Of a stretch of 64,000 nucleotides of DNA, positions 56,838-64,000 are shown piece after piece. The stretch spans positions 372,001 to 436,000 of the forward strand of contig CANKXX010000003.1 in NCBI GenBank assembly GCA_947487835.1, given 5' to 3'. The translations under genes were made by a program, and so were the position numbers. Within the stretch, counting starts at the first letter, position 1, and each line of letters starts with the position of its first letter. The stretch is from an uncultured Microbacteriaceae bacterium (GTDB taxonomy: Bacteria > Actinomycetota > Actinomycetes > Actinomycetales > Microbacteriaceae). Below the pieces are notes generated by a model, which saw only the letters and a program-made list of their open reading frames with translations, made no database searches and was not told the origin of the DNA.

Positions 56838-57317
56838 CTACGGGATCGGATCGCCGGGGATGCCCGGGGGGCCGAGCCGCCGCGCTCCCGGCCCCTCCGC
56901 ACCAAGGGCGTCCTCAGGATTGAGCAGCGCGCACGAGCGCAGTGACAGGCAGCCGCAGCCGATGCAGCCCGTCAACTCCCGCTCCAGCCGCTCGATGGAC
57001 TTACGGCGCTCCTCGAGCGTCGCCTTCCATACGCGCGACGCCCTCTGCCACTCGGACTGCGACGGAACCCGGTCCAGGGGAACCGTCGACAGCGCGTGCT
57101 GGACGTCGGCGAGGGGGATGCCGAGGTGCTTGGCGACGGTCACGAGGGAGACCCGCCGGAGCATGTGCCTCGGGTAGCGCCGCTGATTCCCGGCGGTGCG
57201 CTCCGCCGCGATCAGACCCAGCTGCTCGTAGTAGCGGAGCGCGGAGACCGCGACCCCGCTGCGCCGGCTGAGCTCGCCGATCGACAGCCACTCGGTCAGC
57301 GAATGCCATGCGGCCAC
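56838..57317 (-). CDS. soxR: redox-sensitive transcriptional activator SoxR
   Basis: MerR HTH plus CIGCGCLSLRSC [2Fe-2S] motif. Confidence 0.92.
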   Translation of the reverse strand: MAAWHSLTEWLSIGELSRRSGVAVSALRYYEQLGLIAAERTAGNQRRYPRHMLRRVSLVTVAKHLGIPLADVQHALSTVPLDRVPSQSEWQRASRVWKATLEERRKSIERLERELTGCIGCGCLSLRSCALLNPEDALGAEGPGARRLGPPGIPGDPIP

Positions 57318-57331
57318 GGCGGCCTCCTTGA

Positions 57332-57349
57332 CCTCACGTCCACTTGAGA
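57332..57349. promoter_or_regulatory. SoxR box CCTCACGTCCACTTGAGA
   Basis: 14/18 match to CCTCAAGTTAACTTGAGG; lies in the divergent soxR/MBL-hydrolase intergenic region. Confidence 0.75.
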
Positions 57350-57396
57350 TTCTAGGGTCGGGAAACAGCCGACCGCCCCCTCCCGAGGAGTCACGC

Positions 57397-58068
57397 ATGA
57401 CCGCCGTCCCGTCCGGAACCAGCACCCTCACGTCGCCATTCCCCGGCCTCCTGGCCACTGCCGCATCCCGCCTGCCGTACCAGCACAACGTGCTCCTCCG
57501 CTCGTACGTGCTGCAGCGGGCCGCGGGCACCGTCGTCGTCTACAACTCCCCCGGGGTGACCGACGCCGCGAGCGCGATCCGCGACCTCGGCGGCGCGACG
57601 CGTCTGCTCGTGAATCATGCCCACGAGGGGATGTACGGTCAGCCCAAGCTCGACGTGCCCGTCTGGATGCACCGCGCGGACCGTGCCGAGGTGGGCGCGT
57701 CCCTCGACGTCGCGGGCACCTTCGATCGGCGCGGCTTCCTCGACGACGACCTCGAGGTGATCCCGACGCCGGGGCACACTGCCGGAACCTGCAGCTACCT
57801 CTGGGATGACGGCCGTCACCGCTTCCTGTTCACCGGCGACTTCCTCTGGATCGAGAAGGGCGAGTGGAAGGCGGTCGTGCTCGACCCCGGTCTCCGTGGA
57901 CAGTACCTCGACAGCCTCGCGCTGGTACGCGAGCTGGACTTCGACGTGCTCGTTCCCTGGGGGGTCACCGAGGGCGACGCGCCGGTCCAGCCGGTGCGGG
58001 ATCAGACGGAGCGGCGGGAGCGCATCGACGCGATCGTGGACCGCGTGGCCGCGGGCGGCAACCGGTAG
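57397..58068 (+). CDS. MBL-fold metallo-hydrolase
   Basis: NHAHEGMYG (HxHxxx-like), TPGHTAGTCSYLW, FTGDFLW. Confidence 0.85.
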   Translation: MTAVPSGTSTLTSPFPGLLATAASRLPYQHNVLLRSYVLQRAAGTVVVYNSPGVTDAASAIRDLGGATRLLVNHAHEGMYGQPKLDVPVWMHRADRAEVGASLDVAGTFDRRGFLDDDLEVIPTPGHTAGTCSYLWDDGRHRFLFTGDFLWIEKGEWKAVVLDPGLRGQYLDSLALVRELDFDVLVPWGVTEGDAPVQPVRDQTERRERIDAIVDRVAAGGNR

Positions 58069-58122
58069 GGCGGAGCGGGACCCCCACGGGAACCCGCGGG
58101 ACTCCGCGGGACGCCGTCGGGA

Positions 58123-58449
58123 TCAGGCCGCGGCGGAGTAGTCCTCGAGCACGGGCAGGACCCGGTCGAGGTTGGTCAGGCGCAGCACGAGTCGCGCCTG
58201 CTCGTTGCGGCTCCGGAGGCGGACCTCGCCGCCCTCGGCATGCACGGCCTTCCTGGCGTACAGCAGCGCGGCGACGCCGCGCGAGTCGAGGAAGGTCACC
58301 GAGGTGAAGTCCACGATGATCTGCACCCGTCCGTCCGCCACGACCTCATTCACGCGGTCCCGGAAGTCGGTCTCCGTGAGCATGTCGAGCCGCCCGGCGG
58401 GGCGGAGCACCGCGATGTCGGCGTCGACGGTCATGAGCTGCATCTCCAT
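58123..58449 (-). CDS. STAS-domain anti-sigma factor antagonist
   Basis: IIVDFTSVTFLDSRGVAALLYARK phosphorylatable Ser motif. Confidence 0.9.
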   Translation of the reverse strand: MEMQLMTVDADIAVLRPAGRLDMLTETDFRDRVNEVVADGRVQIIVDFTSVTFLDSRGVAALLYARKAVHAEGGEVRLRSRNEQARLVLRLTNLDRVLPVLEDYSAAA

Positions 58450-58692
58450 GGCGGAACCTTTCAAGTCGTGGGCACGTGCTGAGAGAACCGGGTGGCACGG
58501 CACCGGCGGAGGCATGGCGGCACGCCGATCCGCCCCGGGACGGGGGAACGAGCGTGCCTCCATCGCGCGGGCGGCACGGGGGCCGTTCCGCGCGGGGCCG
58601 GCTGGGGAACCGGCCTTCGCATCGCCAGGGGTGAAATGGCTAAAACGTTCTCGCCGCTGTTCGGAGGTGCTTGCGACGTGTCCTTCACGGTA

Positions 58693-58734
58693 CAGGAGAT
58701 GGGGACAGACAGATCGGTCTGTCCTCATTTCCTG
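58693..58734. promoter_or_regulatory. Long palindrome CAGGAGATGGGGACAGAC-AGATCG-GTCTGTCCTCATTTCCTG
   Basis: 18-bp arms with two mismatches, in a gene-free stretch. Confidence 0.6.
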
Positions 58735-58787
58735 CACCCCCATTCCGGGTGCCAGCACTGTCGGGACGCCGCGCCGACGGGCATCCA

Positions 58788-58812
58788 CGGTCCCTGAGCC
58801 TGTCGAAGGGAC
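58788..58812. repeat. Dispersed repeat copy, inverted (CGGTCCCTGAGCCTGTCGAAGGGAC)
   Basis: Reverse complement of the 39775-39799 core. Confidence 0.85.
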
Positions 58813-58890
58813 GAGACGCGCCTCGCGTCGCCGGGCCTCACCCGCGCCGACCGGAGAACCCGGCAGACGGCAGTGATCAGAGCCCTCCGC

Positions 58891-61002
58891 CTAGCCCTGC
58901 ATCGCCGCCATGATGCGGTCGCCGACAACGGGGGCGAGGGTGCGCGAGAACGTCGCCGTCATGTGATGGGTGTCGAAGTAGGTGACGAGGCCGCCGATGA
59001 GGGTGTGGCACTCGCGGTCGTCGCAGAACACGTCGTCGACATCGACCACGGGGGTGCCGCTCGCCGCCGCGGCGACCAGCACCGGGTCCGTCGACGGCGG
59101 CAGGACCGCGTCGTCGAGCGGGGTCGCGCAAGGGTCCACCACGTCGGAGTGCTCGGCGATGCAGCTCGGCACGTGCACGTCCCCGGCGTTGGGCACGTCC
59201 CGGAGCGCGATGACCCGCTTCCCGGACGCGCTGACGCGCTCCCACGCCTGCTGGAAGTCGGACGGCGTCACGGGGCGTCCGGAACCGTTGCTGGCCGGTG
59301 CCAGGTAGCCCTGGGTGAAGTTCGTGAAGACCGCCGCGTCGATCGACGGGTCCGCTGCCACGGTGTCGAGCACGGTGTCACCCCATCGGGCGCAGCTGTC
59401 GTTGCCCGCTGCCGTCCCGTAGTCGCGCGGGCCGACGCCGCTCGCACCCGTCGCGGCGCACCAGGTCTTGAGGTACGTCACGAAAGTCACCCCGTGTTCG
59501 CGGCCGTAGAGGTCGAGCGCCTCGAGGAAGGCGCCCGCGTGGGAGTCGCCGATGAGCGCGATGGTCGCCGTGGGATCCGTGGTGTCGCCGATGTCGCAGC
59601 TGAGCACGGCGTAGTCCTCGAGCGTCTGCTTGCACTCGTCCGTCATCTGCACGCCCCGGCCGATGTCGGTGCCGGCCAGCGTGGGGTTGGTCAGCGCGTT
59701 CGGGGCGTAGGGGTCGGGGCAGCCGGACATGACCGCCATGGCGCCCGCGCACGCCTTGTCGTGCTCGAGCTGCTCCTGGGCGGCCGCGGCCGCCGCCGCG
59801 ATGTCCTGCCCGGTACGGACGTATCCCGTCCCCGTGAGCCCGACGACCATGAGGGTCGCGGCCACCGTGGCGGTGAGGGTCACGCGCGCCGGGCGGGCGG
59901 TCAGCGCCCTCGCGTTGCGCACCGGGTCCTCCACGAGGACCTTGGTCACCCACGCCAGGACGAAGCTGGCCGCGAGGATGACGAGGGAGCTGCGCAGACC
60001 GAGGTCGTGACCCAGCGCGTAGGGCGCGATGACCAGCAGCGGCCAGTGCCACAGGTAGAGAGAGTAGGAGATGTCGCCGATCCACTGCACCGGGCGCAGG
60101 CGCATCAGCCCGGTCGGAGCCCACCGGACGCTCGGCGTGCCGGCCCAGATGACCGCGAGCGCACCGCCCACGGGGAGCAGCGCGGCCCAGCCCGGGAACG
60201 GCGTCTCGGGGGTGAAGAGGAGCACCGTGGCGGCGAGCGCCGCGATGCCCACCCAGCTGAGGACCGCGCGGACGGCGGGCAGGTTCCGGCGTTCGGCCGA
60301 TGTCAGGAGCGCCAGGATGCCGCCGGCACCGAACTCCCACGCCCGGCTCTGGGTGACGAAGTATGCGCCGGCCGGGTCGTTGGCCACGCCGGCGACCGAC
60401 GCCACGAACGACCCCGCGGTCAGCAGCACGAGCGCCGCGGCGATCGATCGACGTGCCGGGATCGCGGGATACCGCTTGCTGAGGGCGAGGAGGAGCACGA
60501 TCACGATCGGCCAGAAGATGTAGAACTGCTCCTCGACCGACAGCGACCAGAAGTGCTGCACCGCGGACGGCGCGTTCTCGGCACCGAGGTAGTCGACCGC
60601 GTCGAGGGAGAGCACCCAGTTCTGCACGTAGACGGCGGAGGCCGCGATCTCCTTGAACCACTGCTGCCAGAGCGTCGAAGGGGCCCAGATCACGGTGGCG
60701 ACACCGGTGACGACGAGCACGAGCAGGCTTGCGGGCAGCAGCCGGCGAGCTCTCTTGGCCCAGAACGTCGTCAGCGACACCCGGCCGTTCCGGTCGATGT
60801 CACGCAGCAGGTGACCGATGATGAGGAAGCCGCTGATCGCGAAGAACACATCGACCCCGACGTAACCGCCGGGCAGCCGCCCCGGCCACACGTGGTAGAG
60901 CACCACCGCGAGCACGGCGAACGCACGGAGCGCCTGGATCTCTGCGCGGATGGGCGTGCGACCCGGCGTCCGCGGTGCTGCGTGGGAAATCAGGTCCTCC
61001 AT
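58891..61002 (-). CDS. acyltransferase family 3 (OafA-like) with C-terminal SGNH domain
   Basis: AEIQALRAFAVLAVVLYHVWPGRLPGGYVGVDVFFAISGFLI; ALIGDSHAGAFLEAL; C-terminal DTHHMT. Confidence 0.92.
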   Translation of the reverse strand: MEDLISHAAPRTPGRTPIRAEIQALRAFAVLAVVLYHVWPGRLPGGYVGVDVFFAISGFLIIGHLLRDIDRNGRVSLTTFWAKRARRLLPASLLVLVVTGVATVIWAPSTLWQQWFKEIAASAVYVQNWVLSLDAVDYLGAENAPSAVQHFWSLSVEEQFYIFWPIVIVLLLALSKRYPAIPARRSIAAALVLLTAGSFVASVAGVANDPAGAYFVTQSRAWEFGAGGILALLTSAERRNLPAVRAVLSWVGIAALAATVLLFTPETPFPGWAALLPVGGALAVIWAGTPSVRWAPTGLMRLRPVQWIGDISYSLYLWHWPLLVIAPYALGHDLGLRSSLVILAASFVLAWVTKVLVEDPVRNARALTARPARVTLTATVAATLMVVGLTGTGYVRTGQDIAAAAAAAQEQLEHDKACAGAMAVMSGCPDPYAPNALTNPTLAGTDIGRGVQMTDECKQTLEDYAVLSCDIGDTTDPTATIALIGDSHAGAFLEALDLYGREHGVTFVTYLKTWCAATGASGVGPRDYGTAAGNDSCARWGDTVLDTVAADPSIDAAVFTNFTQGYLAPASNGSGRPVTPSDFQQAWERVSASGKRVIALRDVPNAGDVHVPSCIAEHSDVVDPCATPLDDAVLPPSTDPVLVAAAASGTPVVDVDDVFCDDRECHTLIGGLVTYFDTHHMTATFSRTLAPVVGDRIMAAMQG

Positions 61003-61279
61003 TCGAGGTGCGCTGCTTCCATCAGGTACTCGACCCGACACAGGCAGCGAGCCGGCATCGATGCAGAGGACGGACTGAACGCAATGTGCGGATCAGCAGG
61101 TCCACCAGCACCTCGAACGCCCCCGCGCAGAAGGCTATCCGTGGCTGCGCCCGGTCCCGCGCTGACACTCCGCGGAGGCGCGACTGCCCCCTGAACTGGG
61201 AGCGGCGGGCCGATCGCGGCGGGCACTACCGTCCCCAGAGGTAAAGGGGTAATTTGACCCCTGCAGAGGAGTTCCACTC

Positions 61280-63820
61280 ATGCGTCGTCGCGCTCTTGTC
61301 ACGCTCGCTCTTGCGAGTTCGCTCACCATCTCGGTGATGGCGCCGACCGCGGCCTTCTCGGCCGAGCTCGCCCCCACGCCCGAGGCGACGGCGGCAGCGT
61401 CCGTCCCCTCCACCTCACCGACGGCGTCCCCTGCCCCCACCGGCACCCCGGCCCCGACCGGCACTCCGGCGACCACCGACGCCCCGGCGCCCACTGACAT
61501 CCCGGCGCCGATCCCGTCCCCGTCGGACTCCGCCGAGGCGGCCGAGCCGACGAAGCCCGCGACCCCGTCGCCGGCACCGGCACCGGCACCGGCACCGGCA
61601 CCGGCACCGCAGGTGAAGACCCCCGAGGTGAAGACCCCCGAGGTGGAGACCCCGGTCGAGTCGCCCGAGGCCGCCGTTCCGGCCGAGCCAGGCGCCGCGT
61701 CCTCCACCGTCACCCCTGCGGCCGTCGCGCCGGACGCCCTGACCGGCATCCCGACGCTCTCGGTGCAACTCCCGCCCGGTTACGACCTCGCGGGGCTGAA
61801 CGCGGACAAGAAGGACGTGCCGCGCGACCCTGAGACCGAGCCTCTGTCGCTCGCGACGCTCGTCGACCCCGCCAATGCCGCGAACAACCTGACCGACGTG
61901 GCGGTGGAGGAGATCAAGGGGCGCGGCAACTTCACCTGGACCCTGCCCAAGAAGCCGTACCAGATCAAGTTCGCCTCCAAGACCTCCGTCCTCGGGATGG
62001 CCTCCGCGAAGACCTGGGTGCTCCTCGCCAACCACGCGGACCCGTCGCTGATGCGCAACAAGACCGCGTACGACCTCGCCCTGGAGTTCGGGCTCGAGGC
62101 GACGCCGGAGACCCGGTTCGTCGACCTCGTCATCAACGGCGAGCGCCTCGGCAACTACCTCCTCAGCGAGAAGGTGGAGGTCAAGGCCAACCGGCTGGAC
62201 CTCCAGAACCCCGGGGGCATCCTGCTCGAGCTGGACAACGGGTACGGCCTGGACGAGACCCACCACTTCACCACGGCGAAGAGCCGCAGCATCTTCGTGC
62301 TCAAGGACGCCGTCGGGGGCGTCGACGACACGCTCGCCCCGGCGACGGCCACCGCCTACACCGACGTGCAGAAGTACCTGGCCTCGCTCGAGGCCCTGCT
62401 CTACGCGCCCGATCCGGACTGGGCGCGCATCCGCACGATGATCGACGAGGAGTCGTTCCTCAAGTACTACTTCGTCGCGGAGGCGGCGGCGAACTCCGAC
62501 GTGACGCTCTCCAGCGTTTACTTCTACCGCGACGGCCCCGGCGACGAGCTGCACGCCGGACCGGTCTGGGACTTCGACATCGCGTTCGGCAACGCCACCT
62601 CGGAGCGGCTCGGGGGCAACCCGCGCCAGGACTACGTGAAGAACGGTCAGATGCTGCGCGGGGGTGGCAACGACTGGTTCACCCAGCTGTTCCGCAACGA
62701 GGAGTTCGCGGTGCTGGCCCACCAGCTCTACGACGCCGAGCTGAAGCCCAAGCTCGACGCCCTTCCGTCGAAGATCGACGGCTACGCCGCCACCATCACG
62801 CAGTCCGCCGAGGCCAACTTCGGGCGCTGGAGCGTGCTCGGCAGGCCGCCGGTCATCCCCGACGGCCACGTGCCCGCCGCGACGTTCGACGGAGAGGTCG
62901 CCTCCCTGCGATCCTGGGTCGCCACGCGCGTGGCCCACCTGGGCGCCGTGCACACCGCGGACGCGCCGATTCTGACGTACGCCTCGCACGCCTCCACCGT
63001 CGGCTGGCAGTCCCGCCTCACGGGTGGTCAGATCGCCGGAACGGTGGGCAGCGGCCTTCAGCTCGAGTCCCTCGACCTGAAGCTGCTCGGCTCGGCCGTC
63101 GGCGGTTCCCTGCAGAGCAACGTGCACGTCGAGAGCGTCGGCTGGTCGGGCTGGCGCGACGGCGACGCGCGCCTCGGCACGACCGGTCGCGGCCTCCAGC
63201 TGGAGGGACTCCGGTTCCGGCTCAGCGGCCCGCTCGCAGAGCGCTTCGACGTGACCTACCGCGCGCACGTGCAGAACATCGGCTGGATGAACTGGGTGAG
63301 CAACGGCACGCTGGCGGGCACCACCGGCCGCGGGCTGCAGATCGAGGCCGTTCAGATCCGGCTGCAGGACCGTGGCACGGCCACCAGCTCCGCGCGCGAC
63401 GACCTCAGCGTGAGCTACGCCGCCCACGTCGCGAGCTACGGCTGGCGTGCCGACGTGAAGTCCCGCGGCGTCGCCGGCACCACCGGCCGGGCGCTGCCCG
63501 TCGAGGCCGTGCGGGTGCGCGTCGACTCGCGGTACTCCGGCGCCGTCCGGTACCGGGCGCACGTCCAGGGCATCGGCTGGCAGGAGTGGTCGGAGGACCC
63601 GACGGGCCACATCGGCACGGTCGGCCGGGGCCTGCGGCTCGAAGCCCTCGAGGTCACCCTCACGGGCGAGCTCGCGAAGCGTTACAGCGTCCGCTACACG
63701 GCGCACGTCGAGGGCATCGGCTGGCAGAGCTGGGTCGCCGACGGCACCACCGCCGGTACCACCGGACGTGGCCTCCGGGTCGAGGCCGTCAAGCTCGAGC
63801 TCGTCCCCCGCGCCGGCTAG
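61280..63820 (+). CDS. CotH kinase family secreted protein with Pro-rich region and six C-terminal ChW repeats
   Basis: Signal peptide; EIKGRGNFTWTLPKKPYQIKF, NHADPSLMRNKTAYDLA, GPVWDFDIAFGN; repeats H(V/A)xxxGWxxW...GTTGRGLxxEAVxxxL. Confidence 0.9.
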   Translation: MRRRALVTLALASSLTISVMAPTAAFSAELAPTPEATAAASVPSTSPTASPAPTGTPAPTGTPATTDAPAPTDIPAPIPSPSDSAEAAEPTKPATPSPAPAPAPAPAPAPQVKTPEVKTPEVETPVESPEAAVPAEPGAASSTVTPAAVAPDALTGIPTLSVQLPPGYDLAGLNADKKDVPRDPETEPLSLATLVDPANAANNLTDVAVEEIKGRGNFTWTLPKKPYQIKFASKTSVLGMASAKTWVLLANHADPSLMRNKTAYDLALEFGLEATPETRFVDLVINGERLGNYLLSEKVEVKANRLDLQNPGGILLELDNGYGLDETHHFTTAKSRSIFVLKDAVGGVDDTLAPATATAYTDVQKYLASLEALLYAPDPDWARIRTMIDEESFLKYYFVAEAAANSDVTLSSVYFYRDGPGDELHAGPVWDFDIAFGNATSERLGGNPRQDYVKNGQMLRGGGNDWFTQLFRNEEFAVLAHQLYDAELKPKLDALPSKIDGYAATITQSAEANFGRWSVLGRPPVIPDGHVPAATFDGEVASLRSWVATRVAHLGAVHTADAPILTYASHASTVGWQSRLTGGQIAGTVGSGLQLESLDLKLLGSAVGGSLQSNVHVESVGWSGWRDGDARLGTTGRGLQLEGLRFRLSGPLAERFDVTYRAHVQNIGWMNWVSNGTLAGTTGRGLQIEAVQIRLQDRGTATSSARDDLSVSYAAHVASYGWRADVKSRGVAGTTGRALPVEAVRVRVDSRYSGAVRYRAHVQGIGWQEWSEDPTGHIGTVGRGLRLEALEVTLTGELAKRYSVRYTAHVEGIGWQSWVADGTTAGTTGRGLRVEAVKLELVPRAG
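61571..61606. repeat. In-frame tandem hexamer CCGGCA x6
   Basis: Encodes the PAPAPAPAPAP tract; followed by GTGAAGACCCCCGAG x2 at 61613-61642. Confidence 0.9.
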
Positions 63821-63841
63821 GCACGCTGCGGCTCAGGCTCG

Positions 63842-63871
63842 CGGCGGATCGGCACGCGGCGGATCGGCACG
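63842..63871. repeat. Tandem 15-mer CGGCGGATCGGCACG x2
   Basis: Perfect direct duplication downstream of the CotH gene. Confidence 0.85.
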
Positions 63872-63873
63872 CG

Positions 63874-63918
63874 AGCGGCGCCCCGGTACCCGATCGTCCG
63901 GGCACCGGGGCGCCGCTT
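63874..63918. terminator. Terminator hairpin after the CotH gene
   Basis: AGCGGCGCCCCGGT ... ACCGGGGCGCCGCTT. Confidence 0.75.
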
Positions 63919-63933
63919 GGTACCCGGCAGGGT

Positions 63934-64000
63934 TCAGGCCGCCGCCTCCATTGCGAGCAGCGCGTGCTTCGCCTCGAGACCGCCGACGTACCCGCCGAGC
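63934..64000 (-). CDS. C-terminus of probable methylated-DNA--protein-cysteine methyltransferase (truncated by window)
   Basis: Minus-strand LGGYVGGLEAKHALLAMEAAA* resembles the Ogt C-terminus GGYGGGLxRKxxLLxLE. Confidence 0.5.
   Translation of the reverse strand, partial: LGGYVGGLEAKHALLAMEAAA

Noticed and set aside
1-64000. Prophage, integrase, IS transposase, toxin-antitoxin, CRISPR-Cas or restriction system
   Set aside because: None recognised in the six-frame translations; the HNH gene is of the DUF222/13E12 type rather than part of a defence operon.

Overview
High-GC actinobacterial chromosome segment, probably Microbacteriaceae-like judging from codon usage, gene content and LAYTG sortase substrates. 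It carries about 48 protein genes; I saw no rRNA, tRNA, CRISPR array or transposase. Main blocks are: (1) an L-rhamnose operon (rhaI partial, alpha/beta hydrolase, fused rhaD/aldehyde dehydrogenase, rhaB); (2) a large VGG(D/R/T)F-repeat propeller-like protein with no signal peptide; (3) FadR-type regulator plus FMN alpha-hydroxy-acid (lactate) dehydrogenase, with a textbook operator; (4) an orphan sugar-type solute-binding protein plus cyclase; (5) dimethylargininase, ornithine aminotransferase and an Lrp regulator; (6) an 11-kb catabolic cluster (M81/MlrC-like hydrolase, ROK regulator, Opp-type ABC importer, ROK kinase, aspartate-dehydrogenase-like enzyme, CutC), which is my best candidate for an undescribed pathway; (7) two LAYTG cell-wall proteins, one an ExeM-type nuclease fused to a 5'-nucleotidase; (8) a 13E12/DUF222-HNH gene between direct copies of a dispersed repeat; (9) PutA with a divergent LysR; (10) SoxR with a near-consensus SoxR box in front of an MBL-fold hydrolase; (11) an acyltransferase-3/SGNH protein and a CotH protein with C-terminal ChW repeats. 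Non-coding signals include long convergent-gene hairpins, a dispersed CCCTTCGACAGGCTCAGGGACC repeat family, several operator palindromes, and an inverted repeat next to a ribosome-binding site. All calls come from reading the sequence and supplied translations; no database search was run.
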